From BCD1 sp965230565 (GTDB taxonomy: Bacteria; Bacteroidota; Bacteroidia; Chitinophagales; Saprospiraceae), in the NCBI GenBank assembly GCA_965230565.1, contig CBDDLH010000016.1, positions 2,170,001 through 2,234,000 of the forward strand: 64,000 bases of DNA. Reading direction: 5' to 3'. The translations under genes and the position numbers were made by a program. Within the stretch, counting starts at the first letter, position 1. Each line of letters opens with the position of its first letter. Below, one piece after another: positions 17,584 through 26,188 of this stretch. The notes beneath the pieces are model-generated. The model was given only the letters and a program-made list of their open reading frames with translations. It was not told where the DNA came from and did not search any database.

Positions 17584-18690
17584 TTGAAGAAGCTTGTTTC
17601 GGTTATTACACTTTTTTGCATGGGTTTTCTGGCCCAAACGGTTGCCCAGTGCCCTTCAAAAAAAGTCCCTGAAACAGTGATCTACGATGTTGAAAAACTC
17701 AGCAATGCCCTGACCGGAGACCTCCCTGACGAATACGATAAGGCCTGCATTATTTTCGAATGGATCCGGTACAATATTCGATACGACAGTGAAGCCTACC
17801 GCAGGAATAAAAAACGCATCAATGCTACCACAACAGACGTATTGAGAAGAAGAGAAGCAGTGTGCCTGGGGTATGCTCAACTCTTTGCCGATATGTGTAA
17901 ATATGTAGGTTTAGAAGTCGTAGTTATCGATGGTCATAGCAAACAGGGGGCTTATCCCCCCAAAATGGAAGAGGCCGATCATGCCTGGAATGCAGTTCGT
18001 ATTAACGGAGAATGGAAGCTACTGGATGTCACCTGGGCCGCCGACCTTCGGGGAAACGATTATTTCTGCACGCCCCCGGAAACTTTCATTCAACAACATC
18101 TGCCTGTCGATCCGATGTGGCAGTTGCTTGACAACCCGGTTACCCCGGATCAATTTAAACGCGGATACCTGCCTTCACAAAAAACTGACACACCCTTCGC
18201 TTATAGGGACAGCATCCAGGCATTAATGGTTTTAAGCAATGACAAGCAAAAGATCCATACAGCCAGGAATGCTTTTTTGTTTAATCCGACGGACAGTAAC
18301 AAAGAATTACTGGGCCACGCTTATGTGGATTATGCTTTGTCCTTTGGCCCTCTGGCCGAAAAACTTCAAACTTCAGGAAATACGGACAGCCTGACCACCA
18401 TCCAGGCCATTATGATTGAAAACTTCCAACTGGCTGGACAGTACACTCCCCTACTCGATTGGCAGCGAGACAATTTTGCCAATGTTTTGATCAACCAGGC
18501 GGTAAACTATTCCAAGAAAATCCCATCTGCCTCCTCCTATCCGGAAGCAAATGCTATTCTGGAATCAATGAAAAAACTGCTTTTAGAAGCCAAATCTATA
18601 CTGGAAGAACAAAAAATTGACCATTTTCCCTCCCAGACTTTACAAATTTGTGAGGAATATTTAAAATGGGTAGAAACCTATTGGGATTAA
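17584..18690 (+). CDS. Secreted transglutaminase-like protein
   Basis: The start is TTG at 17584, chosen because it opens a signal peptide (MKKLVSVITLFCMGFLAQTVAQ in translation) and no ATG is near. The protein has 368 residues. The papain-like transglutaminase core spans about residues 35-155, with the triad Cys94 (REAVCLGYAQ), His133 (DHAWNAV) and Asp148 (KLLDVTW). The C-terminal part is helical and has no recognised domain. Such proteins act as peptidases or cross-linkers in the periplasm; the substrate is unknown. The 8-base gap to pbpC suggests co-transcription and a cell-wall role (inference). Confidence 0.85.
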   Translation: MKKLVSVITLFCMGFLAQTVAQCPSKKVPETVIYDVEKLSNALTGDLPDEYDKACIIFEWIRYNIRYDSEAYRRNKKRINATTTDVLRRREAVCLGYAQLFADMCKYVGLEVVVIDGHSKQGAYPPKMEEADHAWNAVRINGEWKLLDVTWAADLRGNDYFCTPPETFIQQHLPVDPMWQLLDNPVTPDQFKRGYLPSQKTDTPFAYRDSIQALMVLSNDKQKIHTARNAFLFNPTDSNKELLGHAYVDYALSFGPLAEKLQTSGNTDSLTTIQAIMIENFQLAGQYTPLLDWQRDNFANVLINQAVNYSKKIPSASSYPEANAILESMKKLLLEAKSILEEQKIDHFPSQTLQICEEYLKWVETYWD

Positions 18691-18889
18691 GTTTCTATTC
18701 TTAATCCAACTTTTGTAATCCGGTCTTTTTGCAAAAGAGTTACTAAGCAAAATTTAATTAATTGCGTACCATGTTAAGCCATTGTAAATCCTTAAAAAAA
18801 TGAAGATGATTTTTGGGTTTAATTATTGACTATCAATTTAATAGCCTATATATTCGCGGCTTATTTTTAAAAAAAACCTGTTAATTACC

Positions 18890-19582
18890 ATGATTAAGAA
18901 GCAGTATTTAAAAAGCAAGCCCGTTTGTAAGGTTACTTTTACACTTCCAAAAGAAGCAGCTACTGATGCAAAAGAAGTTCGCTTATTGGGTGAATTTAAT
19001 GACTGGAACTGGCTGGCTGCACCTGCCATGAAATCAACTAAGACCGAATTTAAAACAACCATTGAGTTGGCCACAGGCCGTTCTTACCAATTCCGCTACC
19101 TGATCGATCAGGATCACTGGGAAAATGACTGGAACGCCGATGAATATGTAACTTCACCTTTCACAGGAATCGAAAATTCCGTTGTAGTGGTAGATGAAGT
19201 ATTGGATGTTGCACCTGCAAAAGCTAAAAAAGCTCCGGCTAAAAAAGCGGCTGCAAAAAAGGCTCCAGCCAAGAAAGCTCCGGCTAAAAAGGCAACCACA
19301 GCTAAAGCAACAAAAAAGACTAAGGATAACCTGAAAAAGATCGAAGGTATCGGACCTAAGATCGAGAAACTGATGAACGAAGCGGGCATTATGACTTTTG
19401 CTGATCTTGCAAAGGCTAAAGCTAAAGTATTGAAAGATATTCTGGCTGCTGCCGGGCCTCGTTTCAAAATGCACGATCCTGCTACCTGGTCAAAGCAAGC
19501 CAAACTGGCTGCTGCTGACAAGTGGGAGCAACTGACCAAACTTCAGGATGAGCTGAAGGGCGGAAAAAAAGTTAAGAAGTAG
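18890..19582 (+). CDS. CBM48-like domain fused to Lys/Ala linker and HhH domain
   Basis: 230 residues in three parts. Residues about 8-98 look like an isoamylase early-set/AMPK-type glycogen-binding (CBM48) domain: KEVRLLGEFNDWNWLAAPAM, then YQFRYLIDQDHWEND. Residues about 105-145 are a histone-H1-like Ala/Pro/Lys tail (repeats of APAKKA). Residues about 146-230 carry a helix-hairpin-helix-type domain (LKKIEGIGPKIEKLMNEAGI) like those attached to some Bacteroidota ribosomal and nucleic-acid-binding proteins. No signal peptide is seen, so it is cytoplasmic. A protein that could touch both glucan and nucleic acid is odd; I do not assign a function. A strong terminator follows. Confidence 0.82.
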   Translation: MIKKQYLKSKPVCKVTFTLPKEAATDAKEVRLLGEFNDWNWLAAPAMKSTKTEFKTTIELATGRSYQFRYLIDQDHWENDWNADEYVTSPFTGIENSVVVVDEVLDVAPAKAKKAPAKKAAAKKAPAKKAPAKKATTAKATKKTKDNLKKIEGIGPKIEKLMNEAGIMTFADLAKAKAKVLKDILAAAGPRFKMHDPATWSKQAKLAAADKWEQLTKLQDELKGGKKVKK

Positions 19583-19589
19583 ATTATTT

Positions 19590-19627
19590 CCCGAATTTTG
19601 ACTCTTGTCAAAATTCGGGATTTTTTT
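19590..19627 (+). terminator. Rho-independent terminator after the CBM48/HhH gene
   Basis: A perfect 13-bp stem CCCGAATTTTGAC / GTCAAAATTCGGG with TCTT loop, then A and seven T. Confidence 0.92.
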
Positions 19628-19823
19628 GGTGCTCGGTATAATCAAATCTCCTGGCATTATAACGGAGCTAGAGACCTGTCTCCTTTTCACTTCATCACAC
19701 AGGTTTTGAAATATTTTACGGCAATTTGTCATCATTTTCGCTTAACTCAATCCACAAAAGCGAACTTCTGTTTTTTTCTCAAGTTCAACTACCACTCTAC
19801 CTCGTTTGATCATACTAAGACAC

Positions 19824-19862
19824 AAAAAAATCCCCAATTTTGGTTTCAACCAAAACTGGGGA
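19824..19862 (-). terminator. Rho-independent terminator of lysS
   Basis: On the minus strand, CCCCAGTTTTGGTT pairs with AACCAAAATTGGGG (one G-U) and is followed by seven T (19824-19830 on the plus strand). It lies 33 bases after the lysS stop. Confidence 0.9.
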
Positions 19863-19895
19863 TAACACATATTTTTTTTCAAAAATATTCCAAGC

Positions 19896-21434
19896 TTATT
19901 CTTCTTCAGCTGCCTGCTTCTTCTCAGGTTTCATCTGAGGAAAGAAAAGTACTTCCTGGATGGAGTGCTGATTGGTCAAAAGCATGGTCAGACGATCCAT
20001 TCCGATACCGAGCCCTGAAGTGGGTGGCATTCCGTATTCAATGGAACGCAGGAAGTCTTCATCCAAAACCATCGCCTCATCATCTCCGCGTTCTGCCAGT
20101 TTCAGCTGATCTTCAAAACGCTCACGCTGATCGATCGGGTCATTGAGCTCTGAATAAGCATTCGCAATTTCCTTGCCATTTACAAACAACTCAAAACGCT
20201 CCACCAATCCTTCTTTGGAACGGTGTTTCTTGGCCAGCGGAGTCATCTCGATCGGATAATCAGTGATGTAAGTTGGCTGAATGAGATTATCTTCCACCTT
20301 CTCACCAAAGATCTCATCGATCAGTTTTCCGCGACCCATGCTGTCATCCACCTCGATGTGAAGATCCTTGCACACTTTGCGCAAAGCTGCTTCATCCATT
20401 TCTGAAATATCAATTCCGGTATATTCCTGGATAGCGTCATACATACTCAATCGTCTGTAAGGTCCGGCAAAATTGATCTGCTTGCCTTCATACTCAACTT
20501 CTGTGCCACCTGTCACCTCTTTGGTAATGTATTCAATACAATTCTCCACCATCTCCATCATCCAGTTGTAATCCTTGTAGGCTACATAGATCTCCATACT
20601 GGTAAATTCCGGATTGTGGGTACGGTCCATACCTTCATTCCTGAACATTTTACCGATCTCATACACGCCCTCAAATCCACCAACGATCAGCCTTTTGAGA
20701 TAAAGCTCGTTGGCAATCCGCATATACAATGGCATATCCAGTGTATTATGATACGTATCAAAAGGACGAGCGGCAGCACCACCATGGATAGGTTGTAAAA
20801 CAGGCGTTTCAACCTCTAACCATCCTTTTGCATCAAAAAAGCGGCGCATGGCTGAGATGATACGACTGCGGGTTACAAAAATCTCTCTCACATGAGGATT
20901 TACCGTAAGATCCACATAACGCTGGCGGTAACGCATCTCCGGATCAGTAAATGCATCATGGACATTTCCTTCATCATCCACCTTTACAATTGGCAGCGGC
21001 TTCAGCGACTTACTCAGAAAAGTAAACTCCGTCAAATGAACAGAAATCTCCCCTACTTTTGTACGGAATGCGTAACCTTTGACACCTACAAAATCACCGA
21101 TGTCGAGATATTTTTTAAACAGGTCGTTGTAAAGACTCTTATCTTCTCCGGGAGCGATTTCATCCCGTTTCAGATAGATCTGAATTCTTTCGGTGGAATC
21201 CTGGATCTCCGCAAAGGCAGCTTTACCCATGATCCTGCGGGACATGATACGTCCGGCAAGACTTACTTCCTGGAAGTTGTCTTCACCTTCAGCAGGTTCA
21301 TCCTTATAGTTTGCCTTAATATCAGCAGCATATGCCGTCACCTCAAAGGCTTCGGCGGGATAAGGATCAATTCCGAGATCTCTGATCTTTTGCAGGTTTT
21401 CTCTTCTTACAATTTCCTGTTCGCTTAATTGCAT
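19896..21434 (-). CDS. lysS: Lysyl-tRNA synthetase, class II
   Basis: 512 residues. The N-terminal OB-fold anticodon-binding domain (about 55-150) contains the block SLAGRIMSRRIMGKAAFAEI. The class II catalytic core follows: motif 1 region WLEVETPVLQPIHGGA, motif 2 FRNEGMDRTHNPEFTSMEIY, and motif 3 GLGIGMDRLTMLL near the end. It charges tRNA-Lys in the cytosol. Length is normal. It stands alone with its own terminator. Confidence 0.96.
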   Translation of the reverse strand: MQLSEQEIVRRENLQKIRDLGIDPYPAEAFEVTAYAADIKANYKDEPAEGEDNFQEVSLAGRIMSRRIMGKAAFAEIQDSTERIQIYLKRDEIAPGEDKSLYNDLFKKYLDIGDFVGVKGYAFRTKVGEISVHLTEFTFLSKSLKPLPIVKVDDEGNVHDAFTDPEMRYRQRYVDLTVNPHVREIFVTRSRIISAMRRFFDAKGWLEVETPVLQPIHGGAAARPFDTYHNTLDMPLYMRIANELYLKRLIVGGFEGVYEIGKMFRNEGMDRTHNPEFTSMEIYVAYKDYNWMMEMVENCIEYITKEVTGGTEVEYEGKQINFAGPYRRLSMYDAIQEYTGIDISEMDEAALRKVCKDLHIEVDDSMGRGKLIDEIFGEKVEDNLIQPTYITDYPIEMTPLAKKHRSKEGLVERFELFVNGKEIANAYSELNDPIDQRERFEDQLKLAERGDDEAMVLDEDFLRSIEYGMPPTSGLGIGMDRLTMLLTNQHSIQEVLFFPQMKPEKKQAAEEE

Positions 21435-22052
21435 TTGTTTTGGTTTTTAAATACCGAATATTCGGTCAACTGTTTTTTAAGAAGCGCAAAAATAACCTTT
21501 TCTGGCGTTTTAGCCTAAGGGCTATTAAAGTTTTAGCTATTGCGATACCCATCATAATGTCATAAAATTCAAATGAGTTCACCAAAAGTCAATATTTACA
21601 CCCCAGGACAACAACAAAACAAGACACTTACTACGTAAGTGATTGATTTACATTAAAATACCCTTGACAATCCATTAATAATTTTTTAATTTTAAGCCTT
21701 GAAGCACAAGGACTATCTGGCGCCCTCTTGCAGGTTTCAAATCAAAATTTGTTTGAAATTCACTCTGATCTGTTTTTTTCAATTCCCATGTTGACAAGTT
21801 ATGCTAGCTTTAAAATTGTGCTTAATTAGCGAACACCATATTTAATACAAACAGGTATATCATTGGAAAGATAGCCCCAAACCTACCTGACCACCTCCTG
21901 TTTGTATCAGTTTTACATCCATTGAAAATTTTATTTACAGGAAGTTATTACCATAATTCTCCATGGACATCAGAGGTATATAATTCCATGAATACTGCAT
22001 ATGTCCGTTGCAGTAACACTAGTTGTATTTTATAACCTTAAAACTCATAATT
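21435..22052. other. Intergenic region upstream of the first fibre module
   Basis: About 620 bases between divergent genes. No coding signal was seen. Two inverted repeats are visible: ATACAAACAGG (21845-21855) with CCTGTTTGTAT (21897-21907), 11 bp perfect with a 41-base spacer, and a TTTCAAA/TTTGAAA hairpin near 21735-21760. It probably contains the promoter of the 22053 operon, but no clear -7 box could be chosen. Confidence 0.5.
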
Positions 22053-23678
22053 ATGAAAAAGTTTCCCTTTTTTTCATCTTTTTTAAGCTTACTGTCGATA
22101 CTCTTGATCGCATCTCAATTGCTGGCTCAAGATCCGATTCCAGTCACTGAAAGTACCTTACCTGACGCGAGACAATTCCCGGAACCTGATTGTATTGAGA
22201 ACCCTTGCCCATGCGAGGGCGGCCTCATTGAAATTAAATTATTCTATTTTGGAGATGACCCTGTTGATATTGAATTCTTTGGAGATGCAGGACTGACCAA
22301 TTTGATCGGTAGTGAAACCGGCATCAACAATGGTGACATGTTTATTATTAATGGTTCCGGCACTCCACTGGGCAAACTATACAGCAATACCTACCTGAAA
22401 GTTACCAACGGTTTAGGGGAAGCCTGTGTAGTAAAAATTTACACGAGATGTCCGGTCAACTCCTGGCCGGGAGCCATGGACGATTTACGGATTGTAGGAA
22501 AAACGTACGGAGATTTTATCGTTTATTCAAAAACAGATTTGGGCAACAACAACGAATGTACCATTGCCGATGTCGATCAGGACTGGCATGTGGGAGGAAA
22601 CATTATTGACCCTGCCAAAAACACCATGGGTACCCGAAATGAAGAGAATGTAGTTTTCATTACTGACGATACTCCACGTGGAGTGATAACTGCTGCAGGA
22701 GATTACGGTATCAATACCATGACCCCTTCCGCAAAACTTCATGTACAGGGTGATCAGATCATCGAAGAAACCCTTGATGTAAATGGCATTGCCAGAATGA
22801 ATTCCGGCGTTGGATCGACCACCCCGACTGACGGCGCATTGATCGTAACCGGAGGTACTGGCATCAGTGAAAACCTGAATGTCGGCAACAATACGAATGT
22901 AGGTGTCGACCTCCATGTTGGAAATGATGCCGAAATACAAAATAACCTAACCGTCCATGGTCTCGCCACGGTCACTAATACGTTTGGTTCCGTCGATCCA
23001 TTCACAGGAGCATTGGTAGTGGCCGGTGGTACCGGAATTGGGGAAAACCTCAACGTATTGCAAAATGGATATTTTGGAGGCACTCTGGGCATTGGCACCC
23101 CCAATCCTCTAAGGAAAGTGCATGCTTCAGGAGACGGAATCCGGCTCTCTACACCTGGTAATGATGGCCGTTTTATTGAACTGAGAACAGATGGAACAGG
23201 AACTGACCTGAATTCCGTAAACGATGACCTTTATATAAGATCATTGGATGACAAAAATGTATTTATTAATTCATTGACTGGAGATGGGAAAGTAGCTATC
23301 GGCACACCGAATCTTCCTGGAGGATTTCCCGATGGTACGCTTATTCCTAATTACAAATTGTTCGTTGCAGGCGGAATCCTGACGGAAGAAGTTATGGTTA
23401 GAACCGGATGGGCTGATTATGTATTTGACCCTGACTACCAATTGTTAAGTTTGAGTCAGGTAGAACAGCATATTAAGGACAAAGGGTACTTACCCAATTC
23501 TCCTTCAGCTGCTGATATTGAAGAAAACGGCTTAACATTAGGAGAAAATGCTGTGTACCAGCAGGAAAAAATTGAAGAACTGTTCCTTTATGTCATTCAA
23601 ATGCAAAAAGAGATTGAATCGCTTAAAGCAGAAAATGAAGATTTGAAATCCAGAATCAATCAATTTGAAAATAAATAA
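22053..23678 (+). CDS. Secreted tail-fibre-like hexapeptide-repeat protein, copy 1
   Basis: The start is set at the ATG at 22053, because MKKFPFF opens a signal peptide ending LLAQ; a longer start at 22023 adds a poor leader. The protein has 541 residues. Residues about 35-190 are an N-terminal Cys-bearing domain (FPEPDCIENPCPCEGG) shared with the 26189 gene. The middle has repeats of [N/D]-x-x-[V/I]-G type (SENLNVGNNTNVGVDLHVG), as in trimeric beta-helical fibres, then GGTGIGENLNV units. The C-terminus is the common Bacteroidota end (GGILTEEVMVRTGWADYVFD, LPNSPSA, then a coiled coil from about residue 500). No T9SS sorting domain is seen. It is 3 bases from the following subtilase gene, so it is co-transcribed and perhaps translationally coupled. 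Confidence 0.82.
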   Translation: MKKFPFFSSFLSLLSILLIASQLLAQDPIPVTESTLPDARQFPEPDCIENPCPCEGGLIEIKLFYFGDDPVDIEFFGDAGLTNLIGSETGINNGDMFIINGSGTPLGKLYSNTYLKVTNGLGEACVVKIYTRCPVNSWPGAMDDLRIVGKTYGDFIVYSKTDLGNNNECTIADVDQDWHVGGNIIDPAKNTMGTRNEENVVFITDDTPRGVITAAGDYGINTMTPSAKLHVQGDQIIEETLDVNGIARMNSGVGSTTPTDGALIVTGGTGISENLNVGNNTNVGVDLHVGNDAEIQNNLTVHGLATVTNTFGSVDPFTGALVVAGGTGIGENLNVLQNGYFGGTLGIGTPNPLRKVHASGDGIRLSTPGNDGRFIELRTDGTGTDLNSVNDDLYIRSLDDKNVFINSLTGDGKVAIGTPNLPGGFPDGTLIPNYKLFVAGGILTEEVMVRTGWADYVFDPDYQLLSLSQVEQHIKDKGYLPNSPSAADIEENGLTLGENAVYQQEKIEELFLYVIQMQKEIESLKAENEDLKSRINQFENK

Positions 23679-23681
23679 AAC

Positions 23682-25994
23682 ATGAGCAAAATGAAAGTAT
23701 CAAATATATCTTTAAAATTTGCTCTGCTGATTGCCTTCTCACTTCTCATGACCTTGAATGTTTCAAGTCAGATGAATGAAGCTGAGAGAGAAAGACTGGA
23801 AAGTTTCAAGACAAAGTTTCAAAGCGAGCAATTAGAATTTCAACTTGAGTTGGCAAAACAAGCCAGAGCATTAAATATTCCATTTCGAAAAAAAGCATGG
23901 GGCAACCGGATGCTGGTTTTAGGAGACATTGTAAATGGAACACCAATGTATGATGGCAGTGATAATATAAACGCTCAAATTACTTCAGCAGCGAATGATG
24001 TCAAATTAAATGGTTTCCTCAACCTCGACCTTTCGGGAGCAGGTATTAACCTGGGAATTTGGGAAGCATTTGATGATGACGGAAATGCAATGGTGAGAAA
24101 TACACATTTTGAATTTGGAGGCAGGGCAATCCTTCAGGATGGAGGTGGTTTTTCCAACCATGCCACCCATGTCGCCGGAACCATGATCGCAGCAGGCTTA
24201 AACCCTATTTTTGAAGGGTTTTCACATGCCGCAGATCTTCAATGTTACGACCTCGACAATGATTTAACGGAAATGATGAATGCAGCATTAGATCCAAGTC
24301 CGGTATTAATTTCCAATCACAGCTATGGAACCGTTGTTGGATGGGATGTAGATGACGATGGTAATTGGATCTACATAGGAGATCCCGGAACAACTGAGGA
24401 TTGGCGATTTGGTGCCTATACCACCAGTGCACAGGATTGGGATGAAACAGCTTTTAACGCTACTCATTTACTAATTGTCAAATCCGCGGGAAATAACCGT
24501 GACGACCCTCCGGCAGGAACTGTTCTTGGGGGTATTCAACCAGATGGAGGTGTAAATGGATTTGATTGTATTCCGACTTATGGTACAGCAAAAAACATCG
24601 TGACTGTTGGAGCCATCAGAGATATACCGGGTGGGTACACCCATCCTCTGGATCCTATTATGTCAACATTTTCAGGCTGGGGCCCTGTAGATGATGGGAG
24701 GATAAAACCAGATATCGTAGCCAATGGAGTTGCACTAGGTTCAACGGGATTCCAAAGTGATATGGCTTATGATACACTCTCGGGAACCTCAATGTCAACA
24801 CCCGCTGTATCCGGCGGCGCCGGACTTCTGTACGAACATTGGGATGACGTTATCGGCGGCATTCCAAGAGCCGTTACCATGAAAGGACTTCTTTTGGAAA
24901 GTGCCGACGAAGTTGGGAATAATAACGGACCGGATTATTCATTTGGCTGGGGTTTAATGAATGTCGCTGACGCGGTAGAGATCATTACAACAGAAGGCTT
25001 TGACGGTTGCCAGCATTATATAGAAGGCACCATCGAGGAAGATGGCACTTTTGATGTAAATATTGAAAGTAGTGGATTTGAACCCTTAAAAGTAACCCTT
25101 ATCTGGCATGATCCTGCCTCAACGGAAACCAACTCAGGTGATCTAAACCCAACGGTGCGCAACCTTGTCAATGATCTGGATCTGCGGATAATAAAGGGTT
25201 CCGATACTTATTTCCCCTGGGTAATGGATCCAGCTAATCCCGGGAATGCTGCTACCACCGGGAATAATAACCGTGACAATATTGAACAAGTCCTGATTCT
25301 CGAACCTGATGAAGGTGAATATACCATTAGAGTAACCGCACCCGCCTCCCTTGTTGATGGACCACAGCAATTCACACTTTGGTATATCGGAAATGATGCG
25401 ACAACAGACGACAGAATAATTTCATCTGTGACCATTAACAATTCCATCACCTACACAGCAGATCAAAACCTGACCTTTGGCCCTGATGTAACGGTAACGG
25501 AAACGGGAAATGCCCGCGGATTTGCAGGCAATTCGGTAAAAATGGTTGATGGATTTCATTCGATCATCGGTAGTTCATTCCACGCTAAAATTCTTCCGGG
25601 AGGTGGATGTGGTGGTTTCACCATGGGCATAAAGGCCGATAATTATCCGGAATTGGCAGGTGGTGGAACAGCAGAAGCCCTGGAAGAAATGATTATTCCT
25701 GAGCAAGCAGAAGAAGATACAGAGCCTCCGGCAACAGAAAGATTGATTGCCTTTCCTAATCCGGTATCAACCAAACTAAATTTAAAATTCTCAACGGTGT
25801 CCGATGGAAATGTAACCATTAGTGTTTTAAATTCCGTTGGAAAAATGGTCAAATTATTTAAAGACGATCAATTCCTTAAAAAAGGAGAATACCTTGAAGA
25901 ATTTGATATAAAAGAGTTGACAACAGGCACTTATTTTATTGTTTTGAAAACAAAAGAAAGCAAAATAACGAAACAGGTTTTTGTTGTTAAATAA
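23682..25994 (+). CDS. Subtilisin-like (S8) protease with T9SS type A sorting domain
   Basis: 770 residues with a signal peptide (to about residue 30, NVSSQ). The S8 catalytic domain spans about residues 120-435: His160 in NHATHVAGT, oxyanion Asn271 in KSAGNN and Ser370 in SGTSMSTP. The Asp position is unclear: the equivalent block reads LGIWEAFDDDG, with Glu128 where related proteins usually have W-D. A beta domain follows (about 440-570), then a stack-like segment (VKMVDGFHSIIGSSFHAKI), and a C-terminal sorting domain from about residue 690 (AFPNPVSTKLNLKF to QVFVVK) that directs export by T9SS and cleavage. It is secreted or surface-bound. It is linked to the fibre-like gene upstream. Confidence 0.9.
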   Translation: MSKMKVSNISLKFALLIAFSLLMTLNVSSQMNEAERERLESFKTKFQSEQLEFQLELAKQARALNIPFRKKAWGNRMLVLGDIVNGTPMYDGSDNINAQITSAANDVKLNGFLNLDLSGAGINLGIWEAFDDDGNAMVRNTHFEFGGRAILQDGGGFSNHATHVAGTMIAAGLNPIFEGFSHAADLQCYDLDNDLTEMMNAALDPSPVLISNHSYGTVVGWDVDDDGNWIYIGDPGTTEDWRFGAYTTSAQDWDETAFNATHLLIVKSAGNNRDDPPAGTVLGGIQPDGGVNGFDCIPTYGTAKNIVTVGAIRDIPGGYTHPLDPIMSTFSGWGPVDDGRIKPDIVANGVALGSTGFQSDMAYDTLSGTSMSTPAVSGGAGLLYEHWDDVIGGIPRAVTMKGLLLESADEVGNNNGPDYSFGWGLMNVADAVEIITTEGFDGCQHYIEGTIEEDGTFDVNIESSGFEPLKVTLIWHDPASTETNSGDLNPTVRNLVNDLDLRIIKGSDTYFPWVMDPANPGNAATTGNNNRDNIEQVLILEPDEGEYTIRVTAPASLVDGPQQFTLWYIGNDATTDDRIISSVTINNSITYTADQNLTFGPDVTVTETGNARGFAGNSVKMVDGFHSIIGSSFHAKILPGGGCGGFTMGIKADNYPELAGGGTAEALEEMIIPEQAEEDTEPPATERLIAFPNPVSTKLNLKFSTVSDGNVTISVLNSVGKMVKLFKDDQFLKKGEYLEEFDIKELTTGTYFIVLKTKESKITKQVFVVK

Positions 25995-26019
25995 ACGACT
26001 TAAGCCTAAAACTTAACCC

Positions 26020-26069
26020 GGGGTTGTGTAATACCTTGATTTATTTCCATGAAGGTTTTACACAGCCCC
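26020..26069 (+). terminator. Hairpin terminator candidate after the subtilase gene
   Basis: GGGGTTGTGTAA pairs with TTACACAGCCCC, with ACCTT/AAGGT extending inward. No strong T-tract follows, so it may attenuate only partly or protect the 3' end. Confidence 0.5.
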
Positions 26070-26188
26070 AAATTATTCCTGTACCCAAACTCTATTTCCT
26101 TTATTTCCATTTTTTTTAGCCTAAGAGTAACCTTTCCATTTCTCAGTTCATTAAGCAACATATTTCAAACCTAAAATTTTAAACCATC

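Noticed and set aside
19114..19539. Reverse-strand frames of 141 and 106 codons with Ala/Phe-rich repeats
   Set aside because: They are mirror images of the Lys/Ala repeat tail of the CBM48/HhH gene.
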